Positions 36,193-45,600 of a stretch of 64,000 nucleotides of DNA are shown here, one piece after another. This stretch comes from Lysobacter gummosus (GTDB lineage Bacteria > Pseudomonadota > Gammaproteobacteria > Xanthomonadales > Xanthomonadaceae): the NCBI RefSeq assembly GCF_001442805.1, contig NZ_CP011131.1:372001-436000 (forward strand), written 5' to 3'. Numbering within the stretch: position 1 is the stretch's first letter; every line of letters starts with the position of its first letter. Below the pieces are notes generated by a model. That model was not told the origin of the DNA. It worked only from the letters and a program-made list of their open reading frames with translations, and searched no databases. The translations under genes were made by a program, and so were the position numbers.

Positions 36193-36379
36193 GCGGGTTT
36201 CCAAACGCGGCCGTACGGATTTTTCTGAGCGATTTAATCGAAGTAATCGATTGTTTTTGAAAGCATTTGTGGGCTAGACGGCGGCCGCGGACCCGGTTTG
36301 CGCCGGACATCAGCTAATGCGCGGGGTCAGGGAAGGCGCTAATCTGTCGCACTTTCTGTCCGCGAAGGGTTTGTCGCCC

Positions 36380-37402
36380 ATGCTGTTCCAACACGTAGCC
36401 ATCGCTGGCCTCGCTCACGTCGATGCCCCGCGAAAGCTGACCTCGGAGGAGATCAATGCCCGGCTCAAGCCGACGCTCGATCGCCTCGGCATCAAGGTCG
36501 ATGTTCTGCAGAACGTCGCCGGCGTGCGCGAGCGTCGTTTGTGGGACGGCGAAATGAAGCCCTCCGACGCCGCCACCCTGGCCGGCGTCAAGGCGCTCGC
36601 CGACGCGGGCATCGATACCGACCGTATCGGCCTGCTGGTCAACACCTCGGTCAGCCGCGACTACCTGGAACCGTCCACGGCCAGCATCGTCGCCGGCAAT
36701 CTGCGTCTGGGCGAGAACTGCCAGAACTTCGACGTCGCCAACGCCTGCCTGGCCTTCATCAACGGTATGGACATCGCCAGCCGCATGATCGAGCGCGGCG
36801 AGATCGACTACGCCCTGATCGTCGATGGCGAAACCGCGAACAAGGCCTACGAGAAGACCCTCGAACGCCTCAGCGGCGAAGGCGTCACCGAATCGCAACT
36901 GCGCGACGAGATGGCCACGCTCACCCTGGGCTCTGGTGCCGCGGCGATGGTGCTGGCGCGCTCCGAACTCGCTCCGGGCGCTCCGCGCTACCGCGGCGGC
37001 GTGACCCGTTCGGCGACCGAGTGGAATCATCTGTGCGTGGGCGATCTGCACCACGACCGCATGATCGCCGACGGCCGCATGCTGATGATCGAAGGCCTCA
37101 AGCTCGGCCACAAGACCTTCGCCGCCGCGCGCGCCGCGCTCGGCTGGGCGGTGGAAGAGCTGGACGAATTCGTGATCCATCAGGTCAGCCGCGCACACAC
37201 CCAGGCTTTCCTCAAGGCCTTCGGCATCGACCCGAAGAAGGTCATGACCATCTTCGGCGAGCACGGCAACATCGGCCCGGCCTCGGTGCCGATCGTGTTG
37301 AGCAAGCTGCGCGAGATGGGCCGCCTGAAGAAGGGCAACCGGGTCGCGCTGCTCGGCATCGGTTCGGGCTTGAACTGCTCGATGGCCGAAGTGGTCTGGT
37401 AA
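36380..37402 (+). CDS. oleA: OleA, long-chain olefin (beta-ketone) thiolase
   Basis: A 340-residue thiolase-fold enzyme that condenses two long-chain acyl-CoAs into a beta-keto acid, the first step of long-chain olefin synthesis. The nucleophile is Cys123 in DVANACLAFINGMD; His in FVIHQVSRAHT and Asn in GEHGNIGPAS complete the site. Start MLFQHVAIAGLAHVDAP and end GIGSGLNCSMAEVVW match X. campestris OleA as I recall it. The usual partners oleB, oleC and oleD do not follow; a terminator and a repeat do. Confidence 0.93.
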   Translation: MLFQHVAIAGLAHVDAPRKLTSEEINARLKPTLDRLGIKVDVLQNVAGVRERRLWDGEMKPSDAATLAGVKALADAGIDTDRIGLLVNTSVSRDYLEPSTASIVAGNLRLGENCQNFDVANACLAFINGMDIASRMIERGEIDYALIVDGETANKAYEKTLERLSGEGVTESQLRDEMATLTLGSGAAAMVLARSELAPGAPRYRGGVTRSATEWNHLCVGDLHHDRMIADGRMLMIEGLKLGHKTFAAARAALGWAVEELDEFVIHQVSRAHTQAFLKAFGIDPKKVMTIFGEHGNIGPASVPIVLSKLREMGRLKKGNRVALLGIGSGLNCSMAEVVW

Positions 37403-37450
37403 AGGCTGCATGATCGGCGCGGCTTCGATGCCGCGACGATAAAAGTTACG

Positions 37451-37480
37451 AAGGCCCGGTGCGGAAGCATCGGGCCTTTT
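37451..37480 (+). terminator. oleA terminator
   Basis: A 12-bp stem AAGGCCCGGTGC / GCATCGGGCCTT (one mismatch) with loop GGAA and trailing TT. Confidence 0.85.
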
Positions 37481-37529
37481 GCTTTCAGGCCGATAAGACC
37501 TCTCGCATTTTTGCAGGGAGCTTCATCCC

Positions 37530-37644
37530 TTTTTGTGGGAGGGGCTTCAGCCCCGATGCTTTTCGATCAGATGAGTCGAATCCGCTTGAGCGATAGTCGC
37601 GATCGCAACGAAAGGCATCGGGGCTGAAGCTCCTCCCGCGAGAG
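37530..37644. repeat. GGGAGGGGCTTCAGCCCC repeat, inverted pair
   Basis: Left arm 37530-37563 and a slightly diverged right arm 37611-37644 (AAAGGCATCGGGGCTGAAGC then TCCTCCCGCGAGAG). Confidence 0.85.
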
Positions 37645-37803
37645 CGGCCCTCTCCCAGAAAGTCTGTGCCTGTCGGCACCACCGGTATGCCTTTGCAATA
37701 CGGGGTCGGGCTCACGCTTGCTATAGTCGATGCTTATCCGCGCGAGCGCCGCAACGGCCGCCGCGCCAAGGACCGATTCATCACCCGCAACGGAGTTGCC
37801 GAC

Positions 37804-38049
37804 ATGGCCCAGCCCAAGAGTCACCTCGAGATCGCCCTGGCCTCGATCCCCGTGTTCACCAACGACGGCACGCTCGACGTCGCCGAACTGCAGAAGCTGC
37901 TCGACCTCGCATTGCGCGACAAGATCGTCGATGAAGACGAAAAGCGCGTGCTCGGCAACATCTTCAAGCAGGCCGAACTCGGCCAGCTCGACGCGCAAGT
38001 GAAGCACCGCATCGACGAAGCGCGCGCCCTGCACGGTATTTCGGCCTGA
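37804..38049 (+). CDS. Small conserved helical protein
   Basis: An 81-residue acidic, all-helical protein (LDVAELQKLLDLALRDKIV, then DEDEKRVLGNIFKQAELG). The pattern is reminiscent of a TerB-like or EF-hand-like helical repeat, but no calcium loop is clear. ATG 37804 is chosen; the frame is open to 37666 with unconvincing sequence. Function unknown. Confidence 0.7.
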   Translation: MAQPKSHLEIALASIPVFTNDGTLDVAELQKLLDLALRDKIVDEDEKRVLGNIFKQAELGQLDAQVKHRIDEARALHGISA

Positions 38050-38050
38050 G

Positions 38051-38088
38051 CCCGGGCGGCGGTCGCAAGGCCGCCGCCATCGCCCGGG
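38051..38088 (+). terminator. Large GC hairpin after the small gene
   Basis: CCCGGGCGGCGG pairs with CCGCCGCC-AT-CGCCCGGG, directly after the stop codon. There is no T-run, so it is a terminator or an mRNA-stabilising hairpin. Confidence 0.5.
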
Positions 38089-38297
38089 TCCGCCGCGCCG
38101 CCGTCCGCGGCGGCCGGCCCGCGGGGCGTGAGCCGTTCGCGCTGCGAACCCCGAGCTTTGCGGTTGCCGGATCGGTTTCGATCCCGGTGCCGCGCCCGCA
38201 CGGGGCGTCGTTGGTTCACCGGACATGTCTGTTCAAGTCATTGAATATTAAAGAATCGATGACGCGTCGCGCGGTTCGCCGTGCCGTTCGTCGGCTC

Positions 38298-38330
38298 TTA
38301 CATGTCATGTGTTGCCAATGTCACATGTGA
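38298..38330. promoter_or_regulatory. Operator-like palindromes before the PspA operon
   Basis: CATGTG-N10-CACATG (38306-38327) overlaps the perfect 10-mer TCACATGTGA (38321-38330), ending 9 bp before the start of the first gene. An AT-rich patch (TTGAATATTAAAGAATC, about 38241-38257) just upstream may carry the promoter. The regulator is unknown. Confidence 0.4.
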
Positions 38331-38339
38331 TGAATTAAC

Positions 38340-38975
38340 GTGAACGACATGGAACGCCGATCCTCCGCTTACTACCAGCGCCGCCATCGCGAACGTCTTC
38401 GCGATAAGGGGCTGGTCAAGAAGGAGCTGTGGGTACTGCCCGAGTTCGCGGACGAACTGGGAGCGGTGGAGAAGCGGATGCGGCAGCCGCGCGGTGCGGC
38501 GCCGGGGCGTGGACGCGTGGAGAGCAGCATGAACGACGGCAAGGTCTGGACGTCCGCCGGTCTGTACGACGCTTTGTCGCAGGCGGAGGAATTCGTTTAC
38601 GGCGATTCGGTGATCGAACTGATCGACGGTGCGCAGGCCAGTCTGCATCTGGTGATGGCCGAGTACGGTGATCTGCCCTTGTTCCTGGCCGTGGTCGGCG
38701 AACAGATCGTGGTCGAGGCGCTGCTGTGGCCGGTTTCGCACGTGCGCGACCCGGCCGCGTTCAACGAAGAAGTGCTGCGCACCCACAAGGTGATCTTTCC
38801 CTTGTCCACCATCGGCATCGAAACCCTGGCCGACGGCGAGGACGCGTACATGATGTTCGGCTCGCTCAGCGCATCCTCGTCGCTGTCCAACGTGTTGTAC
38901 GAGATCGAGACGCTGGCCGACAACGTCATCAAGGCCACCGAGGCCTATGAAATGCAGTTGCTGGAGGCCGCCTGA
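38340..38975 (+). CDS. YjfI-like (DUF2170) protein
   Basis: A 211-residue cytoplasmic protein starting at GTG 38340 (ATG 38349 is the alternative). The first 45 residues are basic (AYYQRRHRERLRDKGLVKKELWVLPEF), like a ribbon-helix-helix or nucleic-acid-binding tail. Residues about 65-205 form the DUF2170 domain (FPLSTIGIET, YMMFGSLSASSSLSNVLYEIETLADNV). E. coli yjfI likewise precedes the pspA-like yjfJ. The stop overlaps the pspA-like start (TGATG), so the two are coupled. Confidence 0.85.
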   Translation: MNDMERRSSAYYQRRHRERLRDKGLVKKELWVLPEFADELGAVEKRMRQPRGAAPGRGRVESSMNDGKVWTSAGLYDALSQAEEFVYGDSVIELIDGAQASLHLVMAEYGDLPLFLAVVGEQIVVEALLWPVSHVRDPAAFNEEVLRTHKVIFPLSTIGIETLADGEDAYMMFGSLSASSSLSNVLYEIETLADNVIKATEAYEMQLLEAA

Positions 38976-39688
38976 TGTCCAGGTCCGAAGGCGGCGGCAA
39001 TATCTGGAGCAAGCTGCTGACCTCGCTGCGCGGCGGCGCGCAGGACCTCGGCGACGGCTGGGTGGACAGCCGCGCGCTGCGCATCCTGGATCAGGAAATC
39101 CGCGATTGCGATCTGGACCTGCGCCAGTCGCGCGAGTCGCTCGCGCATCTTCTCGCGCGCCACACCCTGGCCGAGCGCGCGCTGAGCGAGCTGCGCGACA
39201 AGGTCGGCGAATACGAAGGCTATGCGATCAAGGCGATGGAAAGCGGCGACGAGGCCCTGGCGCGCGAAGTCGCGGACAAGATCGTGCAGCTCGAATCCAA
39301 CCGAAGCGACGATCAACGTCATGTCCAGGAATTGGCCGCCAGCGCAGCCGAACTGCGCAAGTCCGTAGCCATGGCCGAAGGCAACATCCGCCGCCTGAAA
39401 CAACAGCTGGACACGGTAAAAGCCACCGAGAGCGTCCAGCGCGCCCAAGCCGCGGTCGCGCAGCGCTACACCGGCCCGAACAACAAACTGCAGACCGCGA
39501 TCGACTCGCTGGCGCGTATCAAACAAAAACAGGCCGAGCGCGGCGCGCGCATGGGCGCGGCGGCCGAACTGGCGCGCGGCGATCGCGGCGACGCGCTGGA
39601 ACGCAAATTGCGCGACGCCGGGATCATGCCCGACGACGCCGGCGCCGAGGCGGTGCTGCTGAGGTTGCGACAAAAAATGCCGGATTGA
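38975..39688 (+). CDS. PspA/IM30-family membrane-stress protein
   Basis: A 237-residue coiled-coil protein. Helices run from about residue 30 to 215, with the typical IM30 pattern LRQSRESLAHLLARHTLAE and AAVAQRYTGPNNKLQTAIDSL. Family members form ESCRT-III-like rods on the inner membrane and seal damaged bilayers. This is the YjfJ-type paralogue, not the pspABC operon copy. The C-terminus (GIMPDDAGAEAVLLRLRQKM) is separate from the coil. Confidence 0.88.
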   Translation: MSRSEGGGNIWSKLLTSLRGGAQDLGDGWVDSRALRILDQEIRDCDLDLRQSRESLAHLLARHTLAERALSELRDKVGEYEGYAIKAMESGDEALAREVADKIVQLESNRSDDQRHVQELAASAAELRKSVAMAEGNIRRLKQQLDTVKATESVQRAQAAVAQRYTGPNNKLQTAIDSLARIKQKQAERGARMGAAAELARGDRGDALERKLRDAGIMPDDAGAEAVLLRLRQKMPD

Positions 39689-39740
39689 CCGGTTCGATGC
39701 AGGGGCCGTCAGGACGACGGCGAGCGGGGGAGGGAAGCGA

Positions 39741-40421
39741 ATGTTGGAATTCTTCAGTACGATTTTCACGCTGCCGACAGCGTTCTACACGGTGTTGTTC
39801 GGCGTGGTCATCTGCTATTGGCTGCTGTCCGCGCTCGGATTGGTCGGCGGCGAGATGATCGACGGCTGGATCGGCGGCGATCTGCACGGCCACGGCCACG
39901 GCCTGGGCGATCACACCCTCGCCGACGGCGCCCATCAGCATCACGAAGGCGTGTTCGATCCGCTGATGCGCCTGGGCCTGGGCGGCATTCCGATCACCGT
40001 CGTGCTCAGCACGCTGGTCGGCGTGTCCTGGGGCCTGACCTATCTGGCCGACGTGTACCTGCTGAATCTGCTGCCGACCGCGCTGTTGCGCATCGTCGGC
40101 GGCGCGGTGGTCATCATCGTCGCCTTCGCCCTGGCCATTCCGGTGGCGGCCTTCGTGCTGCGCCCGGTGCGCAAGCTGCTGCGCAAGATGCAGCCCGGCC
40201 CGCCGCGGCCGATCCTGGGCCAGACCGCGGTGATCCGCTCGCCGGTCAACCGCGTGACCGGCACCGCCAGCGTCGAAGACGGCGGCGCGGGGTTGATCCT
40301 GCAGATCCGCGAAGACGATCCGGACCGCTTCAAGCGCGGCGACCGCGTCGTGCTCATCGAATACATCGAAGACCAGAACGCCTACCGCGTGGTCAGCGAA
40401 GACGAATTCCGCGGCGCCTGA
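39741..40421 (+). CDS. YqiJ-like inner-membrane protein with OB-fold domain
   Basis: A 226-residue protein with three membrane helices (about residues 14-36, 82-104, 112-140), a His-rich cytoplasmic or periplasmic loop (HGHGHGLGDH...HQHHEG, about residues 48-68) and a C-terminal beta domain (residues 155-226) of the NfeD/OB-fold type. YqiJ partners the flotillin YqiK in E. coli. The His-rich loop is unusual and could bind metal. GGGGGAGGGAAGCG precedes the ATG. Confidence 0.85.
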   Translation: MLEFFSTIFTLPTAFYTVLFGVVICYWLLSALGLVGGEMIDGWIGGDLHGHGHGLGDHTLADGAHQHHEGVFDPLMRLGLGGIPITVVLSTLVGVSWGLTYLADVYLLNLLPTALLRIVGGAVVIIVAFALAIPVAAFVLRPVRKLLRKMQPGPPRPILGQTAVIRSPVNRVTGTASVEDGGAGLILQIREDDPDRFKRGDRVVLIEYIEDQNAYRVVSEDEFRGA

Positions 40422-40501
40422 CGCCTCACGGCGACATTGCGTCCTTACCGTTACGGCCGCCGCGTCCGTAACACAAGTAGTCGAGTCATAGGGAGATGCA
40501 A

Positions 40502-42544
40502 ATGGGTACTGCAATCATGGTGCTGACGCTGATCGGCGTCGCCGTGCTGATCGTGTTCGTGATGTTGCTGATGTTCAAGGCCTTCTACATCAAGGTCCCG
40601 CAGGGCACGGCCCTGATCGTCAACGACATGTCCGCCACGCCGAAGGTGCACTTCACCGGCGCCCTGGTGTATCCGGTGATCTACAAGAAGGAGTTCATGC
40701 AGATCTCCTTGATCACTCTGGAAGTGGATCGCCGCGCCAAGGACGGACTGATCTGCAAGGACAACATGCGCGCCGACATCACCGTCGCGTTCTACCTGCG
40801 CGTCAACGAGACCCAGCAGGACGTGTTGAAGGTCGCCAAGGCGATCGGCGTGGACCGCGCCTCCGACCGCACCGCGGTCAACGAGCTGTTCAACGCGAAG
40901 TTCTCCGAGGCGCTCAAGACCGTCGGCAAGCAGATCGAGTTCGTCAAGCTGTTCGAGAACCGGCAGGAATTCCGCGACCGCATCATCGAGGTGATCGGCA
41001 ACGATCTCAACGGCTATGTGCTGGAAGACGTCGCCATCGACTATCTGGAGCAGACCCCGAAGTCGTCGCTGGACCCGACCAACATCCTCGACGCCGAAGG
41101 CATCCGCAAGATCACCGAGCTGACCGCGGCGCAGAACGTCATCACCAACGAGCTCGAACGCAACGAGCAGCTGGCGATCACCAAGAAGAACGTCGAGACC
41201 CGCGAAGCCATGCTCGCGCTCGAACGCCAGCAGGCCGACGCCGAAGCGCGGCAGAAGCGCGAGATCCAGACCATCCAGGCGCGCGAGCAGGCCGAGACCG
41301 CCAAGGTCCAGGAAGAGGAACGGCTGAAGTCGGAGAACGCGCGCATCTCGGTGCAGGAGCAGCTCGACATCCGCGAGCAGAACCGTCAGCGCGAGGTCGA
41401 AGTCGCGCAGCAGAACCGCCAGCGCGCGGTGGTGATCGAGGTCGAGAAGGTCACCCGCGCCAAGGATCTGGAAATCGTCGCGCGCGAACGCGAGGTCGAG
41501 CTCAACCGGATCGAGAAGGAAAAGGCGCTGGAAGAACAGCGCAAGGAAATCGCCAACGTGATCCGCGACCGCATCGCGGTCGAGAAGACCGTGGCCCAGG
41601 AAGAAGAGCGGATCAAGGAAGTGCGCCAGGTGTCGGAAGCCGACCGCGCCAAGCAGGTGATGGTGCTGCACGCCCAGGCCAAGGCCGAGGAAGAACTGGT
41701 GCGTCAGGTCAAGCAGGCCGAGGCCGACGAGACCGCGTCGCGGCACAAGGCGGTGGAGCTCACCACGCTGGCCCAGGCCGAGCTGGAATCGGCCGGCAAG
41801 CACTCCGAAGCCAAGAAGAAGATGGCCGAAGGCATCGAGGCCGAGCGCGCGGCGCCGGGCCTGGCCGATGCGCGGGTGCGCGAAGTCACCGCCGCGGCGA
41901 TCGAGAAGGAAGGCATGGCCAAGGCGCGCGTGGTCGCCGAGACCATGGGCGCGGAAGCCAAGGGCGATCAGGAAAAGGGCATGGCGCAGGCGCGGGTGAT
42001 GGAAGCGCAGGCCGACGCCAAGCAGAAGCAGGGCCTGTCCGACGCCAAGGTGCTGGAAGAAAACCTGTTCGCGCAGGCGCGCGGCGAAGAACAGCTGGGC
42101 GCGGCCAAGGCCAAGGCCAACCGCGATCTGGGCTTGTCCGAGGCCGAGGTGCTGCTGCAGAAGTTCAAGTCCGAGGCCGAAGGCCTGTCGCAGAAGTTCG
42201 GCGCGCTCGATTCGCTCAGCGATCAGGCCCGCGCCCACGAAGAGTTCCGCATGCAGTTGGAAAAGAACTTCGAGCAGGCCATCGCCGGCATCGCCGCCAA
42301 CAAGGAAATCGCCAAGGAACAGTCCGACGTGCTGGCCGCCGCGCTCAGCAAGGCCAACATCGACATCGTCGGCGGCGAAGGCGCGTTCTTCGATTCCTTC
42401 GCCAAGGCCCTGTCGGTCGGCAAGGCCATCGAAGGCGTCGCCGGCAAGAGCCCGATCGTGCAGGACGTGCTGCAGCGCCTGCTGGCCAAGGCCGACGGCA
42501 AGAGCGACAGCAAGGCCGCGGGCGAAACCACGCTCGATTCCTGA
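40502..42544 (+). CDS. YqiK-like flotillin
   Basis: A 680-residue flotillin. One N-terminal membrane helix (residues 6-27), an SPFH/Band-7 domain (about 30-220) and a very long Glu/Ala/Arg coiled coil (about 220-600) follow one another. ATG 40502 is preferred over 40496 because GGGAG then has a 7-nt spacing. Flotillins organise membrane microdomains and recruit signalling or repair proteins; the coil could scaffold the giant ATPase encoded next. Confidence 0.9.
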   Translation: MGTAIMVLTLIGVAVLIVFVMLLMFKAFYIKVPQGTALIVNDMSATPKVHFTGALVYPVIYKKEFMQISLITLEVDRRAKDGLICKDNMRADITVAFYLRVNETQQDVLKVAKAIGVDRASDRTAVNELFNAKFSEALKTVGKQIEFVKLFENRQEFRDRIIEVIGNDLNGYVLEDVAIDYLEQTPKSSLDPTNILDAEGIRKITELTAAQNVITNELERNEQLAITKKNVETREAMLALERQQADAEARQKREIQTIQAREQAETAKVQEEERLKSENARISVQEQLDIREQNRQREVEVAQQNRQRAVVIEVEKVTRAKDLEIVAREREVELNRIEKEKALEEQRKEIANVIRDRIAVEKTVAQEEERIKEVRQVSEADRAKQVMVLHAQAKAEEELVRQVKQAEADETASRHKAVELTTLAQAELESAGKHSEAKKKMAEGIEAERAAPGLADARVREVTAAAIEKEGMAKARVVAETMGAEAKGDQEKGMAQARVMEAQADAKQKQGLSDAKVLEENLFAQARGEEQLGAAKAKANRDLGLSEAEVLLQKFKSEAEGLSQKFGALDSLSDQARAHEEFRMQLEKNFEQAIAGIAANKEIAKEQSDVLAAALSKANIDIVGGEGAFFDSFAKALSVGKAIEGVAGKSPIVQDVLQRLLAKADGKSDSKAAGETTLDS

Positions 42545-42563
42545 GCGCACGCCTGACCAGGGA

Positions 42564-42588
42564 ATGCGCCGCCCTCGCGGCGGCGCAT
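42564..42588 (+). other. Intercistronic hairpin
   Basis: A 10-bp perfect stem ATGCGCCGCC / GGCGGCGCAT between the flotillin and ATPase genes, without a T-run. It may protect or process the mRNA rather than stop transcription. Confidence 0.45.
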
Positions 42589-42650
42589 CGGATTGACGTC
42601 CGCGGCGCGCGCGTTCGCGCCGCGGGCAGGACCGGTAGGACGAACCACTG

Positions 42651-45600
42651 ATGGCGCAGACCAAGCCGACCGCGGCTGCGGGCGAGATTTCCAACGACAG
42701 CGCGAAGGCGGCCGCCGTCGATCAGGCCGTCGCCCAGGGCGGCGCGTACGAGGTGCTGAGCAAGCGCCTGGCCGAACAGGGCCTGCGCTTGCGCGGCATC
42801 GCCGACGGCTTGAACAAGCAGCGGCTGAGCGAGTTCGGCGGCAGCCAGATGGAGGTCATCGGGCGCTTCCGCATTCGCACCGAGAACAACTGCGTCGCAC
42901 GCGACATCGTCCAGGTCGGCGAATACCTGGTGTTCGGCTACAACGTGTTCCTGGGCCTGAAGAAGGAAACCACGGTCGCGGACGTGTTCTGCCTGTACAA
43001 GCTGGTGCAGGGGCCGGAGGGCTATGACGTCACGCCGGTCGATCTGAAGGGCAGCTTCCTCGGCATCGACAGCTTCGTGCAGGATTTCCGCGAGCTGTAC
43101 GCGTACTACAAGCACACCCGGCTGATCCAGCTGATCGTGCGCGACAGCAAGCTGCTGGCGGCGTTTCAGATCGGCGAACGCATCACCGATTTGCGCGTGT
43201 TCCGCTGGTCGGTCTCGCCCGACGGCGAGGTGCGCTACATCGACAACCGCGGCGAGCGCGACATCGCGCTGCCGGCGCCGTTCGATTTCGAATGGACCCG
43301 CGCCACCCGCGATATGGTCGTCAACGGCCGCCATCCGCATCTGAACATTCTCGACAGCGTGTTCGTGGAGACGGTCAACGGCGATCTCACCGTCAAGATC
43401 GAGAACAACACCGAGGACGGCCAGGGCATCTACCGCGAGCCGGTGGCGGACAAGACCCAGTCGCTGGACGACGCGCAGGTCGATTTCGCCAAGGTCGGCA
43501 GCCTGATCCTGCTCAAGATCCTGCCCTATCGCGAAGAGCAGTGGCGCTATCTGGTGTTCAACACCCTGACCCGCAAGGTGCTGCGCCTGGACGCGATCGG
43601 CCTGGCCTGCATCCAGTTGCCGGAAGACCACGGCATCATCTTCCCGGGCGGCTATTACCTGCAGAGCGGCGAGCACAAGAGCTTCGACCAGTCGATGGAC
43701 GGCATGCGCTACAAGCGCAGCATCCGTTCGCCCAACGGCGAGGACGTGCTCTATCTGTTCTACGAGCCCGAACAGGGCCGCACCGCGATGTTCACCTACA
43801 ACATGATCGAGCGGCGCCTGCAGACGCCGATCTTCGGCCATGGCTACGCGCGTCTGGAAGACGGGCGCATGGTGATCTTCGCCACCGAAAGCGACGAGCC
43901 GACCCGCGTGCATCCCATGCAGGTCTGGCAGACGCCGTACGCCAGCGACGAATACGCCGCGCGCCAGCCGGCCGGCAACACCTTCATGGGCAAGATCGGC
44001 AATGCCGAACTGGTGCGTGGGGTGTCCGAGCTGATCAGCCTGAGCCGCGAGATCGACGCCACCGAGGTGTCGGCGCAGCGCTACGGCCTGCTCGCGCAGA
44101 ACACGCGGCGTTTGTTCGACGCGCATCACTGGCTGTCGGACCCGAACTGCGGCGATGTCGCGCCGCTGCTGCGCGAGATCGCCGCCACCGCCGAGTCGGT
44201 ACTGGACGAATACGAGAAAGTCGAAGGCATCCGCAGCCAGTCCGACCGCGCCATGCGCGAGGCCCAGGGCAAGCAGAAAGCCTTGCTCGACAGCCTGCAG
44301 CCGGAGAACTGGGAGAAGGTCCAGGAGTTCGTCGACGCGCTCAACGGCCTGACCGCGCAACGCGGGCATCTGCTGACCATTCGCGAATACCGTTACATCG
44401 ATGTCGGCGCGATCGACGCGATGGAAAAGACGCTGGTCGCCGAGCACGAGCGCATCGGCGCGGCCACCGGCGCCTTTCTCGCCGGCGACAAGGCGCTGGC
44501 GCCGCTGGCCGAGCGATTGCAGGCGCTGGACGCGCAGGCGCAGCAGGCGGCCACGGTGTCGCAACTAGTCGAACCGCTGGCGCAGATGCAGGCTATGTCC
44601 GGCGACCTGGACATGCTCTCGGCCCTGATGGCGACGCTGAAGGTGGAGGACGCGACCCAGCGCACCCGCATCGTCGAATCGATCTCGCAGATCTACGCCA
44701 AGCTCAATCAGGCCAAGGCGCGCGCCGATCAGCGCCGCAAGAGCCTGGGTTCGGCCGAATCGGTGGCCCAGTTCGGCGCGCAGTTCACCTTGTTCGGGCA
44801 GAGCATCGCCAGCGCGCTGTCGCTGGCGCAGGACCCGGAAAAGGCCGACGAACAACTCTCGCGGCTGATGGTGCAGTTGGAGGAACTGGAGAGCCAGTTC
44901 GGCGAGCACGAAGCCTTCCTCGGCGACATCCTGTCCAAGCGCGAAGAACTGCTGGAAACCTTCGAAGCGCACAAGCAGACCCTGCTCGACGATCGCCAGC
45001 GCAAGGCGCAGGCGGTCATGGACGCGGCCACGCGCATTCTCGAAGGGCTGGGCCGGCGCACCGCGCGCTTCGCCAGCGCGGACGAACTCAACGCCTTCTT
45101 CGCCGGCGACGCGCTGATCCTGAAGCTGCGCGAGCTGGCCGAGCGCCTGCGCGCGCTCAAGGACAGCGTCAAGGCCGACGACGTCGAAGCGCGCCTGAAG
45201 GGCGCGCGCGATCAGGCCGTACGCGCGCTGCGCGACCGCAGCGAGCTGTTCGAGGCCGACGGCAATGTGATCAAGCTCGGCCCGCGTCATCGCTTCAGCG
45301 TCAACACGCAGGAGCTGGACCTGACCCTGCTGCCGCGCGGGGAAACGCTCAATCTGCATCTGACCGGCACGGATTTCTTCGAGCCGCTGGACAACCCCGA
45401 CCTGGACGCCGCGCGCGCTTATTGGGGCGTGTCGATGGATTCCGAATCGCCGCAGCTCTCGCGCGGCGAGTACCTGGCCGGGCTGGTCATCGAAGCCGCG
45501 CTGGGCAGCCGCGACGGACTGAGCATGGACCTGCTGCGGCAACAGCTGGCGCAGCCCGAGGCGCTGGCGCGCAGCGTGCGCGACTTCGCCGCGCCGCGCT

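Larger units (their letters stand above)
37403..37803. other. Intergenic region with terminator and repeat pair
   Basis: About 400 bp after oleA. It holds the oleA terminator (37451-37480), a GGGAGGGGCTTCAGCCCC repeat pair (37530-37644) and the promoter of the next small gene. Confidence 0.5.

Noticed and set aside
37693..37727. Sigma-70 promoter TTGCAA...TATAGT before the small helical gene
   Set aside because: The spacing of 23 bp is too long for a standard promoter.
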